From Anaerosolibacter carboniphilus (lineage in GTDB: Bacteria > Bacillota > Clostridia > Peptostreptococcales > Thermotaleaceae): a DNA stretch of 64,000 nucleotides. Below are positions 19,849-28,825 of this stretch, in pieces. Where the stretch lies: contig NZ_JACHEN010000008.1 of the NCBI RefSeq assembly GCF_014205875.1, positions 1-64,000 on the forward strand. Reading direction: 5' to 3'. The translations under genes were made by a program, and so were the position numbers. The notes beneath the pieces were generated by a model that worked only from the letters and a program-made list of their open reading frames with translations, was not told where the DNA came from and ran no database searches. Within the stretch, counting starts at the first letter, position 1, and every line of letters begins with the position of its first letter.

Positions 19849-22800
19849 GTGAAAATTATAGTGAAAATAAGAACAATGATCTTAACAATTACAGTTTTTT
19901 TAGTAATAGCCTTGTCGATAGGAAATGTATTTAATTTTGGTATTACGAATGGGGATGCATTAAAAGCCAAACAAGGAATACTAGATTTGAAAAATTATGA
20001 TTTTAATGAGTATGGGCCCATTGAACTGAATGGGGAATGGGAGTTTGTTCCTGGGAGGCTTGTTGGTTCTGAATATTTTAGAGATAGAGAAAATCCTATT
20101 TATGTATCGGTGCCGTCACTATGGACTAAGTATCAGATCAACAATAAACCTGTCTCAAAGTACACAAGTGCCACATATCGATTAATAGTAAAAGTTCCTC
20201 CAAATGAACCTTTATTAGGTATAAAGACCTCTAATATTCGTATGTCTAATGCTATTTATATCAATGGAACAAGGGTTGGACAAAGTGGAATACCAAAAGA
20301 AGATATAACCTATTCTCCCCATAATACGCCTTATGCTGCTTTCTTTTACAACAATAACGATGATATGGAAATCATTGTTCATACAGCAAATTTCGACTAT
20401 GCTTCAGGAGGAGGAATAATCGGTTCTATATACCTTGGAGATGAAAACGGGACCCTTAATCTAAGACAAAGTGCCATAACCTATGATTGGATTATAATCG
20501 CTGCCTTTTTTATGGCAGGTATTTATTTCTTAGGGTTCTATCTGCACTTTCGGAAAGATATCAGCCTTTTGTATTTTTCACTTTTCTGCTTCTCTGTTAT
20601 TGTATATTCAGCAACACATGGAGAAAAGGTTTTACATTACCTATATCCAGGGATACCTTATGAATTATTTCAAAAGCTTCAAAGCACATCGAATTTGGCA
20701 GGGTTATTCTTGGTAGCTTATTTTCATACCACATTAAAAGCATTTTCTAACATAAAAATTGTACGTTGTATCATAATACTGGGAATTGGTGTGACGCTAT
20801 CTATCCTATTTCCAGTCAACATCAATTCAAACTTAGAATCTGTTCATACCATCTATTTTATGATCACCCTGCTGTATGTGTTATACATTCAAGCGAAAGC
20901 AATCATGAAGGGAACGACAGGTGCTGGGCATTTATTCTTGGGTTCTCTAATATTAATCTTATATGCTATTGTAGCAACGCTTAACGTGATGAGAGATATT
21001 AAGATTTATATATTGCCCCCCGTTTTTCCATTTCTTTATTTACTAATGCTGTCCTTGTATATGGCAAATCGATTTACCGATACCTATCGGAAAAATGAAG
21101 AATTATCTGAGCAACTGTTACAGGTTGATAAATTAAAAGATGAATTTCTTGCAAAAACATCCCATGAATTTAGAACCCCTTTGTATGGTATTATCACGAT
21201 TTTACAAACGATGCTAAATAATAATGTGGCCAGCACATTAACATTACATCAAGAAGAGAAGATCAAACTTGTGATCCACCAAGCAAAACGTCTTTCCAGT
21301 TTGGTTCATGATATCTTAGATCTTGCGAAATTGAAAAGAAATGAATTAAAGCTAGACCTCAAATCGATAGACTTGTGCGCTGCTACCTTTGTTGTCTCAG
21401 AGGTATTAGAATACATTATTAAAAAAGATATAAAAATCATAAATTTAATTTCTAAAGATACGCCATTGGTTTATGCAGATGAAAATCGCTTAAGGCAAAT
21501 ATTATATAACCTTATTGATAATGCAATAAAATATACAGATCAAGGTGAAATCAAAATATCCGCCATGCCAAAAGATGATAAAATAATTGTTTCCATTGAA
21601 GATACTGGGGTCGGCATTGAAGAAGAGAAATTAGATTCTATTTTTAATAGCTATGAGCAGGCAGGCGCTGTACCTCAAGAGATTCATGGTGTTGGCCTGG
21701 GATTAAGCATTGTGAAACAGCTGGTTGAGTTACAAGGCGGACAGATTTGGGTTGAATCTGAGTTTGGGAAGGGATCAACTTTTAGTTTTAGTCTACCTAT
21801 TATAAATCAAGAAGCAGGGGATATTCGTCCAATAAAAGATGCTCATGATAAGGCTGTTGAATACACGCCCCATTATACTTTTCCTTATATAAAAGGAAAT
21901 ACAAAGCATAAGAAAATCATCATTGCAGACGATAATCATTCTAATCTGCGCATATTAATGGACGCTTTAGAATCCGAAGAATATTGTATTATTGCTGTCG
22001 ATAATGGAGCGGATGTGTTAGAACAATTAGAGAATCATATGAATATACATTTGGTCTTGCTTGATATTATGATGCCGGGGCTTAGTGGCTACGAGGTTTG
22101 TCAGAAAATTAGAGAAAAACATAATTTGACAGAGCTACCTGTGTTAATGCTTACGGCAGCTATTTTGCCGGAAGATATGATCGCAGCATTTCAATCAGGG
22201 GCCAATGATTTTTTGCATAAGCCAATAGACTTAACAGAGCTAAAGATAAGAATGAAGAACCTGATATCCGTAAAAGAGTCTGCTCAAGCAGCGACCAATA
22301 TGGAAATTGCATTTTTACAAGCACAGATCAAACCACATTTTATATATAATGTCTTAAATTCCATCATGTCTTTAAGCTACATGGATATTGAAAAGACACG
22401 CACCTTACTTTTAAATTTTGCTAATTTTTTACGAGGAAGCTTTGCATTTACAAATACACACATGCTAATTCCGATTCGTAATGAGATATCTTTAGTCAAC
22501 TCCTATGTTGAAATAGAAAAAGCAAGATATCCTGATAAATTTCAATTTGAGATAGAAATGAATTTGAATCAAGATTGTATGATTCCGCCATTATTAATAC
22601 AACCACTCGTTGAAAATGCCATTCAGCATGGTGTTAGCAGCAGAAAAAATGGACAAATCTGTTTGATGATGAAGCAAATGGATAAGCAAATTATGATTCG
22701 TATTACGGATAATGGCGTTGGCATGAAACAAGAAATCATCCATCAGATGCTTACGCAGGAGGCTAATCATAAAGGTAGGGTGGGGCTAATCAATACTGTA

Positions 22801-22914
22801 AAAAGGATTAAACAATATAGTGGAGGAAACATTGAAATCAAAAGTGAAGAAGGCGTAGGCACTAGTATAACTATAATATTGCCTTGGTATGAAGAGAAGG
22901 AAAAGGATGAGTAA
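19849..22914 (+). CDS. 7TM-DISM hybrid kinase with two transmitter modules
   Basis: A 1021-residue sensor. After an N-terminal membrane helix, an extracytoplasmic beta domain (about 40-190) precedes seven membrane helices (about 205-405), the 7TMR-DISM architecture. A HisKA domain has KTSHEFRTPLYG with His near 437, followed by an ATPase domain (NAIKYTDQGE, DTGVGIEEEK). A receiver follows with LLDIMMPG, Asp near 738. A second, LytS/YehU-type kinase comes next (QAQIKPHFIYNVLNSI near 826, LVENAIQHGV, DNGVGM). It therefore carries two different histidine kinases in one chain. The start is GTG with GAGAGGA upstream; the next gene overlaps it by 8 nt. Confidence 0.93.
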   Translation: MKIIVKIRTMILTITVFLVIALSIGNVFNFGITNGDALKAKQGILDLKNYDFNEYGPIELNGEWEFVPGRLVGSEYFRDRENPIYVSVPSLWTKYQINNKPVSKYTSATYRLIVKVPPNEPLLGIKTSNIRMSNAIYINGTRVGQSGIPKEDITYSPHNTPYAAFFYNNNDDMEIIVHTANFDYASGGGIIGSIYLGDENGTLNLRQSAITYDWIIIAAFFMAGIYFLGFYLHFRKDISLLYFSLFCFSVIVYSATHGEKVLHYLYPGIPYELFQKLQSTSNLAGLFLVAYFHTTLKAFSNIKIVRCIIILGIGVTLSILFPVNINSNLESVHTIYFMITLLYVLYIQAKAIMKGTTGAGHLFLGSLILILYAIVATLNVMRDIKIYILPPVFPFLYLLMLSLYMANRFTDTYRKNEELSEQLLQVDKLKDEFLAKTSHEFRTPLYGIITILQTMLNNNVASTLTLHQEEKIKLVIHQAKRLSSLVHDILDLAKLKRNELKLDLKSIDLCAATFVVSEVLEYIIKKDIKIINLISKDTPLVYADENRLRQILYNLIDNAIKYTDQGEIKISAMPKDDKIIVSIEDTGVGIEEEKLDSIFNSYEQAGAVPQEIHGVGLGLSIVKQLVELQGGQIWVESEFGKGSTFSFSLPIINQEAGDIRPIKDAHDKAVEYTPHYTFPYIKGNTKHKKIIIADDNHSNLRILMDALESEEYCIIAVDNGADVLEQLENHMNIHLVLLDIMMPGLSGYEVCQKIREKHNLTELPVLMLTAAILPEDMIAAFQSGANDFLHKPIDLTELKIRMKNLISVKESAQAATNMEIAFLQAQIKPHFIYNVLNSIMSLSYMDIEKTRTLLLNFANFLRGSFAFTNTHMLIPIRNEISLVNSYVEIEKARYPDKFQFEIEMNLNQDCMIPPLLIQPLVENAIQHGVSSRKNGQICLMMKQMDKQIMIRITDNGVGMKQEIIHQMLTQEANHKGRVGLINTVKRIKQYSGGNIEIKSEEGVGTSITIILPWYEEKEKDE

Positions 22915-24016
22915 TATGTTAAAGGCATTGGTTATTGATGACGAAATACTGGCGATTCATTTGATAGAGAACATGTTAAAGGAAACAGCAGATATAGAAG
23001 TTGTAGGGACTTTTGAGCATCCAACAGATGCTTTAAAATCCATAAAGCAACTTGAACCAGATATCATTTTTTTAGATATTGAAATGCCTGATCAAAATGG
23101 AATTACAGCAGCTGAACAAATATTGGAAATTGATGAAAACATTGATTTTATATTTGTAACAGCCTATGACCAATATGCTCTGGATGCTTTTAGGGTTCAT
23201 GCTACAGATTACCTATTAAAGCCTTTAGACAAAAAACGCTTATTTCAAGCTATAGAAAAAATAAAGAGAAGAAGGAAAGCCTCCTCCACTAAAGTACATC
23301 AAACCATGCACTTAAATGCTCAATTTATGGGTAATTTTGTTTTGTATAACAAACACGGACAACCTATAAAATGGAGGACCAAAAAAGTAAAAGAATTATG
23401 TGCATATTTATTGCATCATAAAGTGACCATGCATCGAATGCAGATTATTGAAGATTTATGGCCTGATCTCTCCCTTGATAAAGCAGCAGCAATACTGCAT
23501 ACCACGGTTTATCAACTTCGAAAAGAATTAAAAAGTAATGAATATCATGACCCGCTGCTTTATTCTGATGAAAGGTATTCCTTAAATATTGATATAACCT
23601 ATGATCAAATTCAATTTTCTGGAAAGATAGAGAACTATATCGGTGATGATGAGAACCTATTGCGTATGATTGAGCATGCCATAAAGGGATACCTTGGCTA
23701 TGAAGATTATAACTGGGCATTGCCCTATAGAGAAAAAAACAGAGAAGACTGTAAGCGGTTTTTTGAAGAATATATCCGATACTACAATAAGATAAAAATA
23801 AAACCCAAATTATGGATGGTCATCTTAGAAAAGCTAATTGAGCTCGATCCCTTTGGTGAACTTTATTACAAAGAGTTGATTCAATACCATATGGAATTAG
23901 GTAACGTGAGAAAAGCCTTCGATATTTATAAGCAATTAGAAGTATTACTTTGGGAAGAGTTGGGAGAGAAACCAAACGAAGAAACAGTAAGTGTATTACG
24001 AAGACAACTATATTAG
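22907..24016 (+). CDS. Response regulator with SARP/BTAD-like output
   Basis: A 369-residue cytoplasmic transcriptional regulator. The receiver domain (1-120) has DDE, FLDIEMPD with the phospho-acceptor Asp near 55, and the conserved Lys in LKPLDKKR. A winged-helix region at about 145-215 (LHTTVYQLRKEL) is followed by an alpha-helical bacterial transcriptional activation domain of the SARP type to the end. ATG 22907 is preferred to the upstream ATG 22889; it overlaps the kinase stop by 8 nt with GAAGG before it, so kinase and regulator are translationally coupled. The LytS-like second transmitter of the kinase is the more usual partner for this kind of receiver (family knowledge). Confidence 0.9.
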   Translation: MSNMLKALVIDDEILAIHLIENMLKETADIEVVGTFEHPTDALKSIKQLEPDIIFLDIEMPDQNGITAAEQILEIDENIDFIFVTAYDQYALDAFRVHATDYLLKPLDKKRLFQAIEKIKRRRKASSTKVHQTMHLNAQFMGNFVLYNKHGQPIKWRTKKVKELCAYLLHHKVTMHRMQIIEDLWPDLSLDKAAAILHTTVYQLRKELKSNEYHDPLLYSDERYSLNIDITYDQIQFSGKIENYIGDDENLLRMIEHAIKGYLGYEDYNWALPYREKNREDCKRFFEEYIRYYNKIKIKPKLWMVILEKLIELDPFGELYYKELIQYHMELGNVRKAFDIYKQLEVLLWEELGEKPNEETVSVLRRQLY

Positions 24017-24017
24017 C

Positions 24018-24092
24018 ATTGCATTAGCACCCTAATGATTAGGGTGCATTTTTTGTCGAAAATGTTCAGACCCATAAGCTATGATGAACTAT
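24018..24092. repeat. Right copy of the ~80-bp direct repeat
   Basis: Begins two bases after the response-regulator stop and matches 15260-15343 in sequence and orientation. The two copies bracket an 8.7-kb block containing the exported protein, the kinase and the regulator. Confidence 0.75.
24027..24056 (+). terminator. Terminator of the kinase/regulator operon
   Basis: GCACCCTAAT-G-ATTAGGGTGC, a 10-bp perfect stem whose nominal single-nt loop means the inner pairs open, then ATTTTTTG. It lies within the right direct-repeat copy. Confidence 0.85.
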
Positions 24093-24322
24093 GATGCGAG
24101 AACTAGGTAATATATGTAGTCTAGATCATACATGTACATATCATATAGACCCTACTGCCGTGGTTTCTAGGCAGATAATAAAGGCAGCTTGAATAAAATG
24201 GGCATTTACCTGCTGAGTCTAATTAAAATATAACGATGAGCTTTTCAGTATGTCTAAGCAAGCTTAAATACTTCTGCAGGAGATTTGATTTTATTGTCAG
24301 AAGTACCATTATTTACGAGAAT

Positions 24323-24397
24323 ATGACCTATGAATGTAGCATATTTTACGGGAAAGTTTTCGGAAATATTTTCTTTTTAAAAAATGTAATTGAATAA
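24323..24397 (+). other. Short MTYE reading frame, repeated at 43630
   Basis: A 24-codon frame beginning MTYECSIFYGK. Its first ~20 codons match the frame at 43630-43740 (MTYEWSMFYKK) at DNA level, including the untranslated bases just before ATG. This copy has only a poor RBS (ACGAGAAT). It is more likely a repeated sequence or gene remnant than an expressed peptide. The remainder of 24093-24389 shows nothing else recognisable. Confidence 0.35.
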
Positions 24398-24418
24398 TAG
24401 CGCACATAGGAATATAAT
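24390..24418 (+). promoter_or_regulatory. SigA-type promoter of cadC-cadA
   Basis: TTGAAT (24390-24395), a 17-nt spacer, then a perfect TATAAT (24413-24418). Transcription should begin near 24425, inside the operator. Confidence 0.8.
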
Positions 24419-24423
24419 AAAAG

Positions 24424-24445
24424 TGAACATATGAATATATGTGCA
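24424..24445 (+). promoter_or_regulatory. CadC/ArsR-type operator
   Basis: TGAACATAT-GAAT-ATATGTGCA, an inverted repeat with one mismatch. This is the spacing and sequence style of CadC/SmtB operators, placed at the predicted transcription start so that bound repressor blocks the promoter. Confidence 0.75.
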
Positions 24446-24468
24446 TATATTTAAGGGAGGATGATTAG

Positions 24469-24837
24469 ATGGAAAAGGAAAAACAAATGATAGATAGCTG
24501 CAGTTGCACCATTATCCATGAGGATATTGTAAATAAAGTAAAAGAATCTATGCCCCAGGAAGAAAAACTGTACGATTTGGCTGAGCTATTTAAGGTATTT
24601 GGAGATACGACCAGAATTAAGATTCTATATGCCTTATTTGAATCAGAAATGTGCGTGTGTGACATTGCTGCACTTCTTGGTATGAATCAATCTGCCATAT
24701 CCCATCAATTAAGGGTACTAAAGCAAGCTGGATTAGCGAAATTTAGAAAAGAAGGAAAAGTAGTTTACTATTCCTTAGATGATGAGCACATTAAAAATAT
24801 TTTCGATCAAGGATTTATCCATATTACCCATAAGTAG
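24469..24837 (+). CDS. cadC: CadC-like ArsR/SmtB metal-sensing repressor
   Basis: A 122-residue winged-helix repressor that should release its operator when it binds Cd, Pb or Zn. The N-terminal arm has CSC (Cys11, Cys13) and helix 3 has CVC (Cys62, Cys64), the two halves of the CadC type-3N thiolate site. The recognition helix reads NQSAISHQLRVLKQAGL. Asp and His residues near the C-terminus (DDEHIKNIFDQGFIHITHK) could form the second, alpha-5 site. GGGAGGATG lies just upstream of the ATG. The gene is followed 34 nt later by the ATPase it presumably controls. Confidence 0.92.
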   Translation: MEKEKQMIDSCSCTIIHEDIVNKVKESMPQEEKLYDLAELFKVFGDTTRIKILYALFESEMCVCDIAALLGMNQSAISHQLRVLKQAGLAKFRKEGKVVYYSLDDEHIKNIFDQGFIHITHK

Positions 24838-24871
24838 TTTTAATAAATTTTAGTTGTTGGGAGGAAATAGA

Positions 24872-27244
24872 ATGAGCACAGTAATTAAAAAAGAATTAAT
24901 TCTAGAAGGTTTAGACTGAGCGGGCTGTACTTCTAGGATAGAAGTAGGAATCAATAAATTAGAAGGCGTTAGAGAGGCATCTTTAAATTTTATGACGAAA
25001 ACCCTAGCTATTGAAATAGATGATGAGAGTAAAATGGAGTCTATTGTTGCAGATGCGCGAGATATCGTAAATAAATTTGAACCCCATGTTATTGTAAAGG
25101 AGAAGATTATTGATAAAGCGTCTAAAAAGACCCTGCTCCTTATGGGATTGTGTTGTGCCAACTGTGCAACGAAAATAGAAAGAGAAGTTAAGAATCTTCC
25201 AGGTGTAAAAGCAGCATCAGTGGATTTTGTAAATAAAAAGCTAACGATCGAAGCCAGCAAACGAGATATGGATAAAATTTTAATAGAGTCAGAAAAGATT
25301 GTAAAGAAGATCGAACCTGATGTTACTGTAGTTGATGAAAGCGAAAAGAAAGAGAGAACTGGGACTGATCAGAGACCCCATGAACATGAAGAAGAAAACC
25401 ATAAAAAAGAAATGATTCGTCTATTATGCGGAGCTGCTTTGTTTGGAATTGCGATGATATTTAAATTCCCATTTTGGATTGAATTTGGGTTGTACCTAGT
25501 CTCTTATCTATTTATAGGGAGTGAAGTATTATTAAAGTCTATAAGGAATATAGCCAATGGGCAAGTATTTGATGAAAATTTCCTTATGACTATTGCAACC
25601 CTTGGTGCGTTTGCTATTCAGGAATTCTCTGAAGGGGTTGCGGTTATGTTATTTTATCAAACAGGAGAATTCTTACAAGATCTAGCTGTGAATCGTTCCA
25701 GAAAGTCCATAAAAGCCCTTATGGATATTAAACCAGACTATGCAAATCTAAAGGTTGGCAATGACACAAAGAAAGTATCCCCTGACGACGTTAGTGTGGG
25801 AGATATTATTGTAGTTAAACCTGGAGAAAGAGTACCGTTAGATGGTAAGGTACTGGATGGAAAGTCAATGTTGGATACTTCAGCCTTAACGGGTGAGTCT
25901 GTTCCGAGAGAAGCAGAAAGTGGTGACGATATTTTAGCAGGCTTTATTAATAGGAATGGTGTACTCACAATACAAGTAACGAAAGAGTTTGGGGAATCCA
26001 CTGTAGCTAAGATACTAGATTTAGTGCAAAATGCCGGCAGCAAAAAAGCAGCTACTGAAAATTTCATCACAAAATTTGCTCGATATTATACACCAATCAT
26101 TGTAGTTGCCGCCCTTGCCCTGGCACTTATTCCGCCATTGCTAATAGAAGGAGCAACTTTCTCCACATGGATCTATAGAGCCTTAGTATTCTTAGTAGTA
26201 TCCTGCCCATGTGCCCTTGTGATCTCAATTCCCCTAAGCTTTTTTGGAGGAATAGGCGGGGCATCTCGAAATGGAATACTCATCAAGGGTGGTAACTACT
26301 TAGAAGCCTTAAATAGTATAGATACAGTAGTATTTGATAAAACAGGTACACTAACCAAAGGAGTCTTTAAAGTTACGGAAGCAAAAGGTGTAGATGGCAT
26401 ATCAGATGATGAGTTATTACAATATGCGGCCTATGCTGAAAGTTACTCCAATCACCCGATAGCAACCTCCATTCTTAAAGCATATGGTGCAGATGTTGAA
26501 AAAGATAAGATTGAACAGTATGACGAAATCTCTGGTCATGGTATTAAGATAAGATTAGAAAATAAAGAAATTCTTGCAGGTAATGGCAGATTAATGGAGA
26601 AAGAGCACATTCAGTATCAACCCATAGATGCCATGGGTACCGTAATTTACATGGCCATTGATAAAAAATATGCTGGATACATCTTGATATCTGATGTGAT
26701 TAAGGAAGATTCAGCTGAGGCAATCAAGCAGTTAAAAGCTATAGGAGTTAGAAAAACAGTAATGCTCACGGGGGATAACAGTTCTGTTGCAGTTAAGGTT
26801 GCTTCACAACTTGGACTAGATGATTTCTACGCAGAGTTGCTGCCTGATCAGAAGGTCGAAAAAGTCGAGATGCTAGAAAAACAAAAAACAACAAAAGGGA
26901 AGTTAATATTTGTTGGAGATGGAATCAATGATGCTCCTGTATTAGCAAGAGCAGATATTGGCGTTGCTATGGGAGGATTGGGTTCTGATGCTGCCATCGA
27001 AGCTGCTGATGTTGTGATTATGACAGATGAGCCATCAAAGCTTGTGGATGCCATCAAAATTGCCAGAAAAACCAAAAGGATCGTATGGCAGAATATTATA
27101 TTTGCCTTAGGATTAAAAGGGATAGTGCTTCTTCTTGGTGCAGGCGGGATAGCAACCATATGGGAAGCAGTTTTTGCAGACGTAGGCGTAGCCATAATTG
27201 CAGTATTAAATGCAATGAGAGTCATGAAAGTAGAAAGGTCATAG
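24872..27244 (+). CDS. cadA: Heavy-metal P1B-ATPase, probable selenoprotein
   Basis: A membrane pump expelling Cd/Zn/Pb-like divalent metals. ATG 24872 follows GGGAGGAAA. Codon 16 is TGA (24917-24919), exactly where the first HMA metal-binding motif GLD-C-AGC needs its first Cys; Cys19 is kept and the frame continues unbroken to 27244 (790 aa). A 7-bp hairpin (24928-24934 / 24940-24946, loop AGGAT) starts 8 nt after the TGA, as in bacterial SECIS elements. A second HMA with CCANC lies near residues 93-98. Then come an acidic/His linker, a membrane CPC motif near 445, DKTGT near 489, SNHP and GDGINDAP. The alternative is a nonsense mutation with restart at ATG 24992. Confidence 0.88.
24917..24946 (+). 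promoter_or_regulatory. Putative UGA-Sec codon with SECIS-like hairpin
   Basis: TGA at 24917-24919, then TACTTCT-AGGAT-AGAAGTA at 24928-24946. The loop contains GG about 17 nt after the TGA, within the range for bacterial SECIS elements. The hairpin lies inside the coding frame and preserves HMA coding (TSRIEVG). Confidence 0.72.
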
Positions 27245-27271
27245 AAATCTTATAAAGAGAGACAAACTAAT

Positions 27272-27295
27272 AAGGAGCCTTTAGGCTCCTTTGCT
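27272..27295 (+). terminator. Terminator of cadC-cadA
   Basis: AAGGAGCC-TTTA-GGCTCCTT, a perfect 8-bp stem followed by TGCTTT. Confidence 0.85.
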
Positions 27296-27478
27296 TTAGG
27301 AATAGTTTTGGAATATTAAATTTCAATAGACTAAAACTAGGAATTGTGTGTTTTGAAAATAGTCATTTATATAAACTTGCCTATATTTTTAGATTGAAGG
27401 AATTTTTAAGAAAATATAGAAATACCTATCAATATATTGAACTGTGACAGTTGTAATAAAATCGAGGGGGGGATGGAT

Positions 27479-28015
27479 GTGAAGAGAATATTTACTATTA
27501 TTATTTTAACCTTGATGTTTTCTAGTACATTTGTTGCTGAGGCTTTAGGGGCAAAAGTTGATTGGGACGGAGCCACAAAGACAGGAATAATCAATAGTAG
27601 TGAAGCGGTGACTAAAAATCAAGCAACCGACATTGTCCCAAATGGGGTCATAACCTTTGATGATAAGAGCTTCGGATATGTAAACGCCCAGATCTATGCA
27701 GATCCAGGTAGATATAATGGAAAGAAAGTTATCATTACAGGATTTGTCTTTAGAAGTCCCGATTTTAAAGAGAATGAATTTAAAGTAGCAAGAAAGGAAT
27801 CAAGTGGATGTGCTGCAGATGCCTATGTATTGGGATTGGTGTGCCGTTCAGAAAACGCAGCTGATTATGAAAATGATCAATGGGTAACTGTTAAAGGTAC
27901 GCTAGTGGTTACAAACTATGTAGACCCTAAGACCAACTTTGTGTATGAAGAAGTATATCTTGAGCCTGAGAGCATTGAAAAGATTGAGAACAGAACGGAC
28001 TATTATATATATTAA
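27479..28015 (+). CDS. Exported DUF1980/YcgQ C-domain-like protein
   Basis: A 178-residue protein with an N-terminal hydrophobic signal (FTIIILTLMFSSTFV). It continues with VAEALGAKVDWDGATKTGII, a scrap of the copper-amine-oxidase-N-like repeat also found at the end of the 15567-19685 protein. The body (FDDKSFGYVNAQIY through WVTVKGTL) resembles the soluble C-terminal domain of the TIGR03943/DUF1980 (YcgQ) family, including the SGCAADA motif, where relatives often have two adjacent Cys. The usual membrane N-terminus is missing, so it is a truncated or re-fused form. GTG 27479 is chosen because GAGGGGGG lies 6 nt upstream, too close to ATG 27473. A link to cadA is only positional. Confidence 0.65.
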   Translation: MKRIFTIIILTLMFSSTFVAEALGAKVDWDGATKTGIINSSEAVTKNQATDIVPNGVITFDDKSFGYVNAQIYADPGRYNGKKVIITGFVFRSPDFKENEFKVARKESSGCAADAYVLGLVCRSENAADYENDQWVTVKGTLVVTNYVDPKTNFVYEEVYLEPESIEKIENRTDYYIY

Positions 28016-28324
28016 TAATATTTAAGAATTTAGAGCCTAACTAGGCAAAGTTTATAAATAAACCCGTCTAGATAGGCTCTTGCTATTATCATGAAAGTAA
28101 CTATACAATAATTTCTTCTAGCCTTTCTTAAAGTACTAGGTAATCTTTTGTCAGGATATCCGTTTAGCTTTACTCTACAATCAAAACGTTCTAGTAAAGA
28201 TCCATAAAAATATTTTGTTAATTCCTTAATTTCTTGGCAATTGGACATAAATACATCGGGATCTTCTTCATTATTATAATTGGATAGAATTTAAGGTGAA
28301 GAAAAAATTTTGTAAGATAGTGCC

Positions 28325-28353
28325 TTGACATTAGTACTAATTAGTACTATATT
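28325..28353 (+). promoter_or_regulatory. Consensus promoter with embedded MarR operator
   Basis: TTGACA (28325-28330), exactly 17 nt, then TATATT (28348-28353). The spacer and -10 region carry the perfect palindrome TAGTACTAATTAGTACTA (28332-28349). Transcription is predicted to start near 28360, on the ATG of the downstream regulator. Confidence 0.85.
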
Positions 28354-28359
28354 TAAAAT

Positions 28360-28809
28360 ATGAAAACTAAAAAAACCTACGGAGAACAAAACGATCTTAA
28401 TCTAAAAACCCTAATTGCCTTATCAAGGAGTTTCCAATCTGTACACAAAAGAGAGATAAAAACTATTCGAGAAGGAGGTTTGACAGTAGCCCAGTTTGGT
28501 GTCCTCGAAATCCTATATCATAAAGGGGATTTACGGATATGTGACATCATTGAGAGAACCCTTTCTACAGGTGGCAATATGACGGTAGTCATCGATAATT
28601 TGGAGAAAGAGGGGCTTGTAGGAAGATATTCTGACCCTAATGACCGAAGAGCCAGTCTCATCAGTATAACTGAAAAAGGAAAAAAACTTGTGGAAGAGAT
28701 ATTTCCTAAGCATGTTGAAAATATTAGTGAGATTTTTGATGTGCTATCTTCTGAAGAAAAACAAAGTCTTATAAAATTATTAAAGAAAGTTAGTGGTGTA
28801 GAGATATAG
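28360..28809 (+). CDS. MarR-family repressor
   Basis: A 149-residue winged-helix dimeric repressor. The recognition helix region reads TLSTGGNMTVVIDNLEKEGLV, followed by the wing DPNDRRASLISITEKG, the standard MarR hallmark (D-x-R-R-x-x-x-x-x-T-x-x-G). The operator palindrome overlaps its own promoter, so it should be autoregulated. The ATG has no Shine-Dalgarno and coincides with the predicted transcription start, which suggests a leaderless message. A second, longer palindrome lies just downstream at 28826-28857. The effector is unknown; related MarR-pirin loci respond to quinones or electrophiles (inference). Confidence 0.9.
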   Translation: MKTKKTYGEQNDLNLKTLIALSRSFQSVHKREIKTIREGGLTVAQFGVLEILYHKGDLRICDIIERTLSTGGNMTVVIDNLEKEGLVGRYSDPNDRRASLISITEKGKKLVEEIFPKHVENISEIFDVLSSEEKQSLIKLLKKVSGVEI

Positions 28810-28825
28810 CTGCACCTAATTTTTA

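Noticed and set aside
24992-27244. Annotating cadA from ATG 24992
   Set aside because: That ATG has no RBS, cuts the first HMA domain, and leaves the well-placed RBS and ATG at 24872 unexplained; reading TGA as Sec restores a normal N-terminus.
28030-28248. 72-codon minus-strand frame (MSNCQEIKELTKYF...)
   Set aside because: It has no convincing RBS and no recognisable family; it may be a remnant but cannot be supported as a gene.
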